Positions 29,243 to 38,167 of a stretch of DNA of 64,000 nucleotides are shown here, piece after piece. Every line of letters starts with the position of its first letter. Within the stretch, counting starts at the first letter, position 1. Where the stretch lies: positions 1 through 64,000 of the forward strand of contig BOKO01000014.1 in the NCBI GenBank assembly GCA_016861025.1, in the 5' to 3' direction. Source of the stretch: Chloroflexota bacterium. GTDB lineage: Bacteria > Chloroflexota > Anaerolineae > Caldilineales > Caldilineaceae. Under the pieces are notes generated by a model. That model ran no database searches. It was given only the letters and a program-made list of their open reading frames with translations, and had not been told where the DNA came from. Position numbers and translations under genes: made by a program.

Positions 29243-29797
29243 TTATCGCAACGTCTGAAACGCCGTGATCGAAGCCAGAATCAGGAAGATCAGCCCGCCC
29301 AGGCTGAAGAAAGAGAGGAAACTGGCGAAGATCATGCTTGTGACCAGACCGCTGAGCACAAGGCCGACCACAATGCCGGCAATGGTGAAGTGGCGAATAT
29401 AGCGGCCGCGGCGACGCCCAACTGACTTGCGGATAATCTGGGCAAGCGAGGCGCCTGCGCCGGAGCCGATCAGCGCCGCAATGATCCAGCCGAAGAATCC
29501 GGTGATGCGGAAGAGCCAGGCAACAAACGGCCATGCCACAAGCGTAATAGCGGCGGCGACGGCAAACGCTATCCAGTTGTCGCTGGTCATGGCGTTATAG
29601 AAGACATTCTGTTGCTCACGAATGCATTCCTTGCAGCGATAACCGACTTCGGTGAGCACCGCGCACTTTAGACAGATCGGTTTGCCGCACTTATTGCAGC
29701 GTAGGTAGGTCTCGGTCTCTGGGTGATTGGCGCAGAACATCGGCGCGCCAGCGTCGGCGGTTTTGTCGGGCGGTTGAATGGGTTGCGAAACGGTCAT
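29243..29797 (-). CDS. B-box-like zinc-finger membrane protein
   Basis: The 184-residue protein has an N-terminal cysteine/histidine cluster at about 22-58 (CANH, CNKCGKPICLKCA, YRCKECI) resembling a B-box-type zinc finger. Three or four hydrophobic helices follow (about 74-96, 99-118, 137-160, 160-180). This arrangement is common in Chloroflexota and related bacteria, but its function is unknown. GAGGAAATGCA precedes the ATG. It begins 12 bases after the NAD kinase stop and is in the same operon. The gap 29092-29242 holds no gene. Confidence 0.7.
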   Translation of the reverse strand: MTVSQPIQPPDKTADAGAPMFCANHPETETYLRCNKCGKPICLKCAVLTEVGYRCKECIREQQNVFYNAMTSDNWIAFAVAAAITLVAWPFVAWLFRITGFFGWIIAALIGSGAGASLAQIIRKSVGRRRGRYIRHFTIAGIVVGLVLSGLVTSMIFASFLSFFSLGGLIFLILASITAFQTLR

Positions 29798-29809
29798 TGC
29801 ATTTCCTCA

Positions 29810-30685
29810 TTAAACGGACCACTGCATCTTGTCGATCAATGTTTGATAAAAGTAACTCCGGTCGCGCACACGCACGAACCTTGCCAGATGAGGGCTGCCG
29901 ACGACCAACACCTGATCACCTTCCTGCACCTCAACCACAACCTGTCCATCGACGGTCACCATTGGCGGATAGTCGCTCGTCGCCTGCAAGCGGATGGTGG
30001 CCCCTTCGGATAGAATCACGGCGCGATCCATGCTCAGGTGTGGCGCAATCGGGATCAGCAGGATATTGCGCAGCTCGGGCGGCATCACGGGGCCGCCAAC
30101 AGCGAGCGCATACCCTGTGCTGCCTGTCGCCGTGCTCACAATCAAACCATCGCAGGTGTAGGTTGTCAGGTGTCCCTCATCCAGTTCGGCGCTGATTCGC
30201 ACCACGCGCGCCAGGTTGCCGCGGCTCAACACCACATCGTTGAGTGCGTCGTAGGAGCAGATAATTTCGTTGACGCCGTTTTGCGGGTTGGGGCGCTCCA
30301 GGTGCATGCGCACCATCAGACGTTCTTCGATCCAGTAGCGGCCAGCCAGCACTGCAGCGAGCGGCTCTTTCCAGTCGTTGGGTTGAAACTCGGCCAAAAA
30401 ACCGAGCCGCCCCAACTTGACGCCAAGCATGGGCACGGCATAGGGCGCGCCCATGCGCGCTGCGCGCAGCAGCGTCCCGTCGCCGCCCAGCGTGATGAGC
30501 AGATCGACTTCGGGCAAGTGGGCGGCCGTCGTTTCGAGCTCCCATGCAGATTCATGCCAGATGTCGGGAACCCCAGCCTCGGTCAGAAAATCGCCGATTT
30601 CCCGTGCAATATCAAGGGATTCTGGTTTTTTGGGGTGATGCAAGATGCCAATATGTCGAAAAAGCAGCGAATCGCTTCGAATCAT
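29810..30685 (-). CDS. nadK: NAD kinase
   Basis: The 291-residue protein phosphorylates NAD to NADP. The GGDGT motif is at residues 67-71 (LLITLGGDGTLLRAAR). The NE/D motif and conserved C-terminal blocks follow: NDVVLSRG, YTCDGLIVSTATGSTGYALA, and PIAPHLSMDRAVIL, all typical. Length is normal. The ATG has AGG-rich upstream sequence. It is the first gene of a two-gene operon with the zinc-finger membrane protein. The phosphoesterase gene on the plus strand is divergent, with 97 bases between starts. Confidence 0.95.
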   Translation of the reverse strand: MIRSDSLLFRHIGILHHPKKPESLDIAREIGDFLTEAGVPDIWHESAWELETTAAHLPEVDLLITLGGDGTLLRAARMGAPYAVPMLGVKLGRLGFLAEFQPNDWKEPLAAVLAGRYWIEERLMVRMHLERPNPQNGVNEIICSYDALNDVVLSRGNLARVVRISAELDEGHLTTYTCDGLIVSTATGSTGYALAVGGPVMPPELRNILLIPIAPHLSMDRAVILSEGATIRLQATSDYPPMVTVDGQVVVEVQEGDQVLVVGSPHLARFVRVRDRSYFYQTLIDKMQWSV

Positions 30686-30770
30686 TGCTTGACCTGCCTA
30701 CGCCAGACGGACCAAATATGAAATTCCATCAAAACCATATCATGAAGTCGCAGCGGATGCGAAAATGCTG

Positions 30771-30776
30771 TATGAT
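30771..30776 (+). promoter_or_regulatory. Candidate -10 for a leaderless phosphoesterase transcript
   Basis: TATGAT ends six bases before the ATG at 30783, and no ribosome site lies between them. No good -35 is visible. The spacing equals that at 15255-15260 and 41075-41080. Confidence 0.35.
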
Positions 30777-30782
30777 CAATCT

Positions 30783-31586
30783 ATGAGTCGCGTATTGGTA
30801 ATCTCTGATATTCACGCCAACCTTGCTGCGCTGGAAACAGTTCTGAGCGATGCAGAAGGCCATTACGACACGATCTGGTGTCTGGGCGACGTCGTCGGTT
30901 ACGGACCAAAACCCAACGAGTGCGTCGAGATCATTCGCGAGCGCGCAAATCTGTGCGTGATGGGCAACCATGATTGGGCAGTGCTCGACAAGCCCGGCAT
31001 CAACGTTGATGACTTCAACCCGCAAGCGCGCCACGCTGTGCTATGGACGCGCCACGAGCTCCGCGAAGAGAATCGACGGTATCTTGATCAACTGCCCTTT
31101 ACGCCTGTGAACCCACCGGGCGCGCCCGATATTTTGGTCACACACGCCAGCCCGCGCGAGCCGGTGTGGGAGTACATCTTGACGCCTTCAGTCGCCCTCG
31201 AGAACTTTAGCGCCTTCGATGATTTGATCTGTCTGGTTGGGCACACCCACAAGCCAGCAATATATCGCTGGCACTTCTTCGAGTCATTTGCTGAGGGCAG
31301 CGACGCTCATAACTTGCAAGGCATGGCGACCGTCGATTATCTACAGCCGCCCGTAGACAGCTCGCTGCACCTCGATGTCTCGCCGACGCATCGGTTGATT
31401 CTGAACCCTGGCAGCGTCGGCCAACCGCGCGACAACGATGCACGCGCCGCCTACGCTATCCTCGATCTGGATGCGATGACCTTCACTCATGTGCGCGTCC
31501 CCTATCCTGTTGAACTGACGCAAAGCCAGATGCGCGCGGCAAAACTGCCCAAGCGTCTCGTCGACCGCCTGAGTTTTGGGTGGTGA
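30783..31586 (+). CDS. Metallophosphoesterase (calcineurin-like)
   Basis: The 267-residue protein carries the two-metal phosphoesterase motifs in order: SDIHANLAAL near the N-terminus, GDVVGYGPKPNECVE, GNHDWAV, VTHASPREPVWEYI, and GHTHKPAIY. It is of the YfcE/Ser-Thr-phosphatase-like single-domain class, cytoplasmic. The substrate (phosphoprotein, cyclic nucleotide or another phosphodiester) cannot be decided. The ATG at 30783 begins MSRVLVISDIH, the standard start for the fold; six upstream in-frame codons would overlap the -10 element. Confidence 0.9.
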   Translation: MSRVLVISDIHANLAALETVLSDAEGHYDTIWCLGDVVGYGPKPNECVEIIRERANLCVMGNHDWAVLDKPGINVDDFNPQARHAVLWTRHELREENRRYLDQLPFTPVNPPGAPDILVTHASPREPVWEYILTPSVALENFSAFDDLICLVGHTHKPAIYRWHFFESFAEGSDAHNLQGMATVDYLQPPVDSSLHLDVSPTHRLILNPGSVGQPRDNDARAAYAILDLDAMTFTHVRVPYPVELTQSQMRAAKLPKRLVDRLSFGW

Positions 31587-31606
31587 CGAACGGTGAGGCG
31601 GGGTAA

Positions 31607-34198
31607 TCAACTGTTGCGCTGCGCCCGCTCTTCCAGAATTTCTGGTTCGATCCGATTGTACAGTTCAAACCAATCGGGCAGGTCCTGCGAACGCTCCTCG
31701 GCGGTTTTCTGCTCCGCCCTGCGCTTATGCTCATCCATACGCGCCAGAATCTCTCTGGCGACTGCGCGCGGGTCTGGCACACCAGAGAAAACAAAGTCGC
31801 CGGTCTCCGCCGCCGTCTGACAGGTGACGTTGCCATAGTTGAAGAGCCAGTGCAACGTCGACGGTATCGACATTTCCACATTTTGAATGCGACCCAGGCT
31901 GGCGCTTTTGCGATCCTCAGATAGACCGAGCGGCATTCGATCCACATGCACAATTTCGTTGCTGCTCACCTCGTATGTGTCATTTCGCCAGTCGGCGATC
32001 ACCCAAATCACATTGCCCAATGCAATCAATGTGAGCGCCACACCGACAATCGTCAGGACGTTGAGAAATGGAATGCTCTCCCTGGGTACGCCGAGCATCT
32101 CCGTCAGCGGCGGCAACACTGCGAATACTGCCATGAGCAGAAAGATGAGCAAAGGCAGCCATAGCCGCGGCAGGAGCACCAGCCAATGTTTGCGCCAGAT
32201 GATGCGATCCCCACGTTCGCGACGTAGATGCGTCTCCACACTGCTGGAGAGCCGCCTGCGCAGCGTGCGCACTTCGGTCGTTTGCGGGCCGCCATGATAG
32301 ACGCGACTTGGGATGCTGATTGCAATGCCCAAACGTTTTTCCAACATCTGCTGAATATGCAATTTGCTGGCTGCGGTCGTGCTGCTGATGCGCACTCTAC
32401 GCTGCTCGATGATCTTGTCGCGCAACTGCCGGAAATTAGTGGAAAAGTCGAAGGTGATGGTGCCAATCCTGGCGGCTGTGGCGATCGTCAATGTGCCGTA
32501 ATCAAGAATCTTGCCCAGCCAGGTTGTGCTGAAGTCAACATTTTGAATCTGCTCTAGAGGCGCTTCTTTACGCCATTCGGTTATGAAGAGCACCTTTTCC
32601 TGGTGCACAACGCGTGTATCGGTGATCGCCAGCCAGTCGTTGAGATAGTCAATCGTGCCCCATGCGAGTGCAACACCGTCAATAACTAGCAAGAAAATGA
32701 TCAAGATGCGCAGGTAGGTTTGCGCCCCAGGCAGAAAATCGGCGATCAGATAACCCAACACTGCAAAGAGAAAAATAATGATCGTAGGCAAATTCTTGCG
32801 CAAAAATGCAATCCAATGACGCCGGGTGCGCAACAGAATTCGTTCACCTGGTTGCAGCCAGTCATATTGCTTCTGATCGGGAGATCCCTGCAAAAGCTCC
32901 CCGTCACCCTCGTCTCGCGAGGATTGACCGCTCTGGCTGCGTTCCTGTATCTGGGCTGACCGCTGAATGAACAGACGGTTGCGTAGATCGATCTTAAGTT
33001 GTCGAGACGCCGCCTCTAAATCGCGCCAGTGAAAGCGCAGCCACTCGCTGCCGGGCTGCGCCTCCACCGTTGATTGTTGTGGAACCTGACCAAGCAAAGC
33101 CTGTTCGGCAAAATAAGTTGGCCCGACCGCCACGGCGTTGCTCATTTGGTTGCCATCCCTGTCAAGCGCGCGGATGGCGGCGCGTCCACTCACAAGCACC
33201 CAGAGGCTGTCGGCAATTTCGCCCTGGTGAATGATGAGATGGGTGTTGGGAAGATAGATATGGCTGACAAACCCAACAATGGTGCGTTGTGTCTTGTCGT
33301 CAAGGGGAGAAAAGATCGCCAGGCGGCTGATTTCGCGCTCTCGCCGTTCTATTCCCTGGCGGATTTCATCCTCTGGCTCCAGACCGGTGAGGCTCTTGAA
33401 ATTGTGATAAGGGATTCGATAGAGCAACGTATTCGTCTGCGATGTTGCGTCGTGCACCATCTCGCGGTCAACGCTGCCCAGCCCCACAAAACCGGCCGCC
33501 GTGCGTGCAGACCCGAACATGGCGCCATTGCCAAGCAGATGTGTCTCTTCAGGATCGCCGATTTGCTCAAGCTTGACTTGTCCCCGGTGAATCAGAAAAA
33601 TGTCGTTCTCTACGCTCCCGGCTCGATAAATGACTTCCCCTGGCTTTTTTATGTCGCTCTTTGCATCATCCGCCAAAAAACCGCATACAACAGGGTGTAG
33701 AGGCGATGGCAAGGGCAGCGTGCGCATGAAGGGAAATGTACTCAGTCGATCAGCCACGTCCTTTGCAAGCAGGCGGTTGCGAATCTGCGGGAATCGATAG
33801 AGCAAGCGGCTGAATGCATGGATGGTGATCGAGATCAGATGGCAATATTCCTCACTTCTGGCGTTGGTCGCATAGGCGCTGCCATACAGAAACTCCAGAT
33901 GTCCGAGAAGTTTGCCCGCTGTCGCCGTTCGCACAATGCGGCGCACTCGTTTTCCTTCAATGATATCTTCACGATATTGATTGATAATCCCGCTTGCCAG
34001 GATATAAATGTAGGTGACCGGTTCATCCTGACGGTACAGCATAGTGAACGGCGGCAGGTGATGATGCCTGACGGCGCCGGCAAGAATGATTGCCAGCGCT
34101 GCGCGATCTTCGATGCCTTCCAAAAAAGTGAGCTGAAGCCCGAGCAACTCGGATTCACTCAATGGTGCGCCAGCGTCAAAAGAATCGGCGGCGCTCAT
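31607..34198 (-). CDS. Membrane protein with three cNMP-binding-like folds and two bPH2 domains
   Basis: The 863-residue protein has three successive cyclic-nucleotide-binding-type beta-roll domains at about 30-140, 155-265 and 290-385, then hydrophobic pairs at about 470-515 and 680-745, each followed by a bacterial PH-like (bPH2, YdbS-type) domain (about 520-600 and 750-830; compare DTRVVHQEKVLFITEW and SNEIVHVDRMPLGLS). None of the three rolls shows the Gly-Glu ... Arg phosphate cassette needed for classical cAMP binding, so they may sense something else or be structural. Its ATG overlaps the uvrC stop (ATGA) with GGAGG four bases before it. Function is unknown. Domain order is my reading; boundaries are approximate. 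Confidence 0.7.
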   Translation of the reverse strand: MSAADSFDAGAPLSESELLGLQLTFLEGIEDRAALAIILAGAVRHHHLPPFTMLYRQDEPVTYIYILASGIINQYREDIIEGKRVRRIVRTATAGKLLGHLEFLYGSAYATNARSEEYCHLISITIHAFSRLLYRFPQIRNRLLAKDVADRLSTFPFMRTLPLPSPLHPVVCGFLADDAKSDIKKPGEVIYRAGSVENDIFLIHRGQVKLEQIGDPEETHLLGNGAMFGSARTAAGFVGLGSVDREMVHDATSQTNTLLYRIPYHNFKSLTGLEPEDEIRQGIERREREISRLAIFSPLDDKTQRTIVGFVSHIYLPNTHLIIHQGEIADSLWVLVSGRAAIRALDRDGNQMSNAVAVGPTYFAEQALLGQVPQQSTVEAQPGSEWLRFHWRDLEAASRQLKIDLRNRLFIQRSAQIQERSQSGQSSRDEGDGELLQGSPDQKQYDWLQPGERILLRTRRHWIAFLRKNLPTIIIFLFAVLGYLIADFLPGAQTYLRILIIFLLVIDGVALAWGTIDYLNDWLAITDTRVVHQEKVLFITEWRKEAPLEQIQNVDFSTTWLGKILDYGTLTIATAARIGTITFDFSTNFRQLRDKIIEQRRVRISSTTAASKLHIQQMLEKRLGIAISIPSRVYHGGPQTTEVRTLRRRLSSSVETHLRRERGDRIIWRKHWLVLLPRLWLPLLIFLLMAVFAVLPPLTEMLGVPRESIPFLNVLTIVGVALTLIALGNVIWVIADWRNDTYEVSSNEIVHVDRMPLGLSEDRKSASLGRIQNVEMSIPSTLHWLFNYGNVTCQTAAETGDFVFSGVPDPRAVAREILARMDEHKRRAEQKTAEERSQDLPDWFELYNRIEPEILEERAQRNS

Positions 34199-36138
34199 AA
34201 CGCCTCCATCACCAATTCCGCTACTTTACGGTTGATTCCCGGCACCGCCATCAGTTCCTCCAGCGACGCCTTGCGCACACGCTCGATGTCGCCGTCGAAA
34301 TGCTGGAGGATTGCCTTGCGCCGTTTAGGACCGACGCCGGGGATGTCGTCCAATCGCGAACGCACCTGTTCTTTGCTGCGCAGGTTGCGGTGATAAGTGA
34401 TGCCAAAGCGATGCGCCTCATCGCGGATGCGCTGCACCAGGTGAAGCGCCTGGCTGCCGCGGCGCAGCCACAGTGGGTCGGGCGCATTCGGCAGAAAGAC
34501 CTCCTCCTCGCGTTTCGCCAGGCCGATCACCGGAATCTGTCCGAACAGCCCAAACTCCTGCAGCACTTCGACAGCCACGCCAAGCTGTCCTTTGCCGCCG
34601 TCCACGATCACCAGGTCGGGCATGATGCGCCAGGTCTCATCCTCCTTCTTGCCCGCTTTCGCCGGGTCGGTGTTATTTGCCGGCTCCGCTAGCCGCCGGA
34701 AACGTCGTCGCAGCATCTCGCGCATGCTGGCAAAGTCATCAGGCGCGCCCTGGCTGCCTTTGCCATGAATTTTGAAGCGTTTGTAAGCGCTCTTGGCGGG
34801 CGCACCTTTGACAAAGACCACCATCGAGCCGACGGTGTTGGCGCCCTGCAGCGTGCTGATGTCGTAACACTCGATGCGCGTCGGCGCCGTGTCGAGACGC
34901 AGCGCCGACTGCAGCTCGGCAATCGCCTCAGTCTGACGGTTGGTGTCGGCGGCGCGGGCGGCTTGCTGCACGCGCAGATACTCGGCGGCGTTCTCCTCCG
35001 CCAGCGCCATGACCTTGACCTTGTCGCCGCGTCGCGGCACGCGCAGTTCAACTTTGCCGCCGCGACGCCCGGCAAGCCACTCAGTCAGCACGCCGACATC
35101 GCGTGGCAATGACTGCACCAGGATCAAGGGCGGGATAAACGCAGCGTTGTCATAAAATTGCTGGAGAAAGGCGCCGATCACAGCGGTTTTCTGCCCCACG
35201 CTTGGGGCATTATCTTCAGATGATTTGTCGCCGCTCAGCTCGCCGATCTGGAAGACTTCCGCTCCATCAAGCATGAAGCTATCGCGTCCAACCAGGCGAC
35301 CATGTCGCACCATGAAGACCTGAACTGCGGTGTCTCCCGTGCGCTGATCCTGGGCGACGGCGACGTAATCGAGGTCCTCCAGCGCGGCCGTGACGATCTT
35401 CTGCTGCTCGGCGATGCGCTGCGCCGATTGCAGCCGGTCGCGATAGAGCGCCGCCAGCTCGAATTGCAGGTTCTCGGCGGCGCGCTCCATCTGCTCCTTC
35501 AATTGGCGCAGCACGCGGTCGCTGTCGCCTTCGAGAAAGTGCATTAGCTGCTCGATAGTCTGACGATATTCCTCGCGCGTCTGAGCGCCGATGCAGGGAC
35601 CACCGCATAGCTTAATGTGATAGTAGAGACACGGGCGCGGATCTTTGCCGGTGATGACGCGGTCGCAGTCAAGATAAGGAAAGACGCGGCGCAACGCGTC
35701 GAGCGTCTCGTAGCAGGCGCGGCTGCTGGTGTAGGGACCAAAATAGCGTGCGCCGTCCTTGCGCATCCGCCGCACGACCTGGATTTTGGGGAAGTCGTCC
35801 TGCCAGTTCACTTTGATGTAGGGGAAGGTCTTGTCATCCTTGAGGCGGACGTTGTAGCGCGGTTGATAGCGCTTAATCAGCTCATTTTCGAGAACCAGCG
35901 CCTCCAGCTCGGTCTTGGTCACCCACCATGAGATGTCGGCGATTTCGGCGACCAGCGCCTGCGTGCGCGGGCTGTGGTTGGCGGAAGCGTGGAAATAGCT
36001 GCGCACGCGGTTGCGCAGCACCAGCGCCTTGCCCACATAGAGCACGCGCCCCTCGCTGTCCAACATCTGATAACAGCCGGGCGCGGTCGGCAGGCTGTCG
36101 AGTTTTTGAGCGACTTTTTCAGGAAGGTTGCCATTCAT
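34195..36138 (-). CDS. uvrC: Excinuclease ABC subunit C
   Basis: UvrC makes both incisions in nucleotide excision repair. The 647-residue protein has the N-terminal GIY-YIG nuclease (PGCYQMLDSEGRVLYVGKA), a cysteine cluster (CLYYHIKLCGGPC), a UVR motif contacting UvrB (AAENLQFELAALYRDRLQ), the RNase H-like second nuclease (ECYDISTLQGANTVGSMVVF, with VIVDGGKGQL), and C-terminal helix-hairpin-helix repeats (LDDIPGVGPKRRKAIL and MAVPGINRKVAEL). The ATG at 36138 gives a normal N-terminus; 36156 is an alternative. The stop overlaps the start of the cNMP/bPH2 gene. Confidence 0.96.
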   Translation of the reverse strand: MNGNLPEKVAQKLDSLPTAPGCYQMLDSEGRVLYVGKALVLRNRVRSYFHASANHSPRTQALVAEIADISWWVTKTELEALVLENELIKRYQPRYNVRLKDDKTFPYIKVNWQDDFPKIQVVRRMRKDGARYFGPYTSSRACYETLDALRRVFPYLDCDRVITGKDPRPCLYYHIKLCGGPCIGAQTREEYRQTIEQLMHFLEGDSDRVLRQLKEQMERAAENLQFELAALYRDRLQSAQRIAEQQKIVTAALEDLDYVAVAQDQRTGDTAVQVFMVRHGRLVGRDSFMLDGAEVFQIGELSGDKSSEDNAPSVGQKTAVIGAFLQQFYDNAAFIPPLILVQSLPRDVGVLTEWLAGRRGGKVELRVPRRGDKVKVMALAEENAAEYLRVQQAARAADTNRQTEAIAELQSALRLDTAPTRIECYDISTLQGANTVGSMVVFVKGAPAKSAYKRFKIHGKGSQGAPDDFASMREMLRRRFRRLAEPANNTDPAKAGKKEDETWRIMPDLVIVDGGKGQLGVAVEVLQEFGLFGQIPVIGLAKREEEVFLPNAPDPLWLRRGSQALHLVQRIRDEAHRFGITYHRNLRSKEQVRSRLDDIPGVGPKRRKAILQHFDGDIERVRKASLEELMAVPGINRKVAELVMEAL

Positions 36139-36146
36139 GAGGGTGA

Positions 36147-36198
36147 ATTCTATCATGAAGTGGGGCGGGGAATGAAGATCACATCAAACATTTGTTTG
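36147..36198 (-). promoter_or_regulatory. Possible uvrC promoter with weak LexA-like palindrome
   Basis: On the minus strand TAGAAT (36152-36147) is eight bases before the uvrC ATG. Upstream, CAAAC-ATTT-GTTTG (36185-36198) is a perfect 5+4+5 palindrome that differs from the GAAC-N4-GTTC LexA core by one base in each half. No -35 is obvious. This is weaker than the uvrB box and may be chance. Confidence 0.25.
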
Positions 36199-36236
36199 GC
36201 GGTCTCGATCGATATGCTAGACGGTCTCCGCTTTGA

Positions 36237-37115
36237 TCATGCCGAGATCAACACTTCGTTGAGCGTGCGCTGCGCCCTGGCAGCCTCGAAGTCGCTGGTT
36301 TGAACGTGGCCGGCCAGCAAAATCAGCGCCTTCCACAGCGCCCAGCCGCGCCCACGCGCCCAGGTCGCATCGTCGAGCGGCAGCGCAGAGCGAAACGCTT
36401 CTCGGCTTGCGCCGGAAAGGAACGTCCACGCGATCACCAGGTCGCAGGCCGGATCGCCCACGCCGCATGCGCCAAAGTCGATCACGGCGCACAGCTTGCC
36501 CTCTCTGACGAGCAGATTGCTGGCGGCCACATCGCCGTGAACCCACACCGGCGCAGCCTGCCAGCTTGACGACAGCGCGATCTCCCACACGGCGGTTGCG
36601 GCCGCCGGATCGATCTTGTCTTGCAGGTCGTGGATCGCACGCCGCGTCTCTGCATCGTAGACAGCCAGCGCGCCGCCGCGATAGAAATTCTGCGCGCCGG
36701 CGGGAGGCCCATTTCTGGCGTCGATGCGCTGCAAGACGCCCAGAAATTCGGCGAGCGCAGTTGCAAATGCACTCAGGTCGGCGACATTTTCCAGCGTGGC
36801 CGGCTCACCGTCGATCCAACGGTAAATCGACCAGCGCCAGGGATAACCGAACGCTGGCGCGCCCATTGTCAGCGGCTGCGGAATGGGCAGCGGCAGGTGC
36901 GGCGCCAGCTTTGGCAGCCAGGTTTGCTCTTTTTCGACCTGCGCGGCGTAATGCGCAGCGCTCGGCAGGCGCACCGTCATCTCGGCGCCGAGGTGAAAAG
37001 TGCGGTTGTCCCACCCGCTGACCGCAACGGGTGTGACCGGCAGGTGCGCCCACTGCGGAAATTGGGCATCGATCAGACGACGCACAAGCGCGACATCGAT
37101 GATTACTTCCGGCAT
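36237..37115 (-). CDS. Aminoglycoside phosphotransferase-fold kinase
   Basis: The 292-residue protein has the APH/ChoK-type kinase fold: WDNRTFHLGAEMTVRLPS for the N-lobe, YRWIDGEPA at the hinge, the catalytic loop VWVHGDVAASNLLV (His-Gly-Asp ... Asn) and the metal Asp in AVIDFGACGVGDPACDL. Many environmental members of this group are kinases of small metabolites, and resistance cannot be assumed. The ATG at 37115 follows GAGAGA and overlaps the end of the previous APH-type gene by 13 bases. A longer open extension upstream is antisense to nothing but overlaps the neighbour in another frame, so it is rejected. Confidence 0.85.
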   Translation of the reverse strand: MPEVIIDVALVRRLIDAQFPQWAHLPVTPVAVSGWDNRTFHLGAEMTVRLPSAAHYAAQVEKEQTWLPKLAPHLPLPIPQPLTMGAPAFGYPWRWSIYRWIDGEPATLENVADLSAFATALAEFLGVLQRIDARNGPPAGAQNFYRGGALAVYDAETRRAIHDLQDKIDPAAATAVWEIALSSSWQAAPVWVHGDVAASNLLVREGKLCAVIDFGACGVGDPACDLVIAWTFLSGASREAFRSALPLDDATWARGRGWALWKALILLAGHVQTSDFEAARAQRTLNEVLISA

Positions 37116-38047
37116 TTTGCGTCTCTCACCAATGCTTCCATGCGCGCGGCGACTGCCATCAGCATCTCCCAATCGCCGAGGTGGGCATTGTAGGCGAGGT
37201 GATCCAGCCCGATGTGCAGATAGCAGGCGATCAGGCGCTCCTGCATGGCTTGCGGCGTATAGCCAACCTGACGCCAGCGATCTTCCAGCGCCGCCCGCAG
37301 CAGCGGCGCATCCAGCTGTGGATGCCACGGCGCCCAGAACTCGAACCAGGCAAGATCGTAGAGGTGATCGCCATAACGAGCGCAGCCCCAATCGAACACG
37401 GCTGAAATCCGGCCCCCCTCGACCAGCACGTTGCGATTCATGAGATCGCAGTGCAGCAGGCTGCGCGGCGCTGCGTCACTTGCCACGCGCTGCAACTGCT
37501 CGAGTCCCCACGCAAACGCTGCGCTACCCGCCGGCGATCCAGCCTCTAGCTTGCGCCGCCAGCCATGAATGCGCAGTTCCGGCGCATCTTCAGCGACAGC
37601 CAGCAGATGGCGCTTCCAGGTGGGAAACGAGGCCACCCCTTTCTCGTCCCACCCGCCGAAGCCGGGCATCGCACCAATATCCGCCGTGCGCATTGCCTCT
37701 AATGCAGCAACCAGCGAAGGGACAACTGCGCGCCATGTCTCACGGTCGATGGTTTCCAGCGACTCACCGTATGCACGCCGGGAGATCGCAAAGTAGCCGC
37801 CCAGCGCCTCGCCAACTTCAAAGACAGCCGGGATCGGCAGAGCATCGGCGGCATAGCGCGCCGCAAGCTGATCTTTGCGAAAATCTTCGACGTGTGCGCC
37901 AAAGCGAATGACGAACGCCTCGTCGCCCACTCGATACCCAAAACAGCGCGACCATGCGCCTGCGCCGATCAAAGCAAGCGCCTCAGGTGGGGCGGCAAGG
38001 TGGGCTTCCAGAAATGCCTGGGCCTGATTGATATTGACCGGTTTCAT
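37103..38047 (-). CDS. Aminoglycoside phosphotransferase-fold kinase, hygromycin-kinase-like
   Basis: The 314-residue protein has an APH fold with a distinctive N-lobe (LIGAGAWSRCFGYRVGDEA, VIRFGAHVEDFRKDQ) like proteins annotated hygromycin-B 4-O-kinase. The catalytic loop is SLLHCDLMNRNVLV, where the usual His-Gly-Asp is His-Cys-Asp, and the metal site is AVFDWGCARYGDHLYDLAW. The ATG at 38047 has AAGG three bases upstream. It precedes and overlaps another APH-type kinase by 13 bases; the two share only the fold, not close sequence, so they are not a simple recent duplication. The substrate is unknown; resistance is possible but unproven. Confidence 0.82.
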   Translation of the reverse strand: MKPVNINQAQAFLEAHLAAPPEALALIGAGAWSRCFGYRVGDEAFVIRFGAHVEDFRKDQLAARYAADALPIPAVFEVGEALGGYFAISRRAYGESLETIDRETWRAVVPSLVAALEAMRTADIGAMPGFGGWDEKGVASFPTWKRHLLAVAEDAPELRIHGWRRKLEAGSPAGSAAFAWGLEQLQRVASDAAPRSLLHCDLMNRNVLVEGGRISAVFDWGCARYGDHLYDLAWFEFWAPWHPQLDAPLLRAALEDRWRQVGYTPQAMQERLIACYLHIGLDHLAYNAHLGDWEMLMAVAARMEALVRDAKCRK

Positions 38048-38098
38048 CAGCCTTATCTTTCCTACGTTATCGGCCAGACAAGCATCGAGTGACGTTTC

Positions 38099-38121
38099 TG
38101 CTATGATACTTCTGCTATACT
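38099..38121 (+). promoter_or_regulatory. Two tandem extended -10 elements
   Basis: TGC-TATGAT (38099-38107) and TGC-TATACT (38113-38121) are two extended -10 elements 14 bases apart, ahead of the GIY-YIG gene at 38168. Neither has a clear -35. They may give two start sites or one may be inactive. Confidence 0.4.
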
Positions 38122-38167
38122 GTACAGCAAGTCTGCGCTTCTGAACAAAACAATCGAAAATCAGCCC

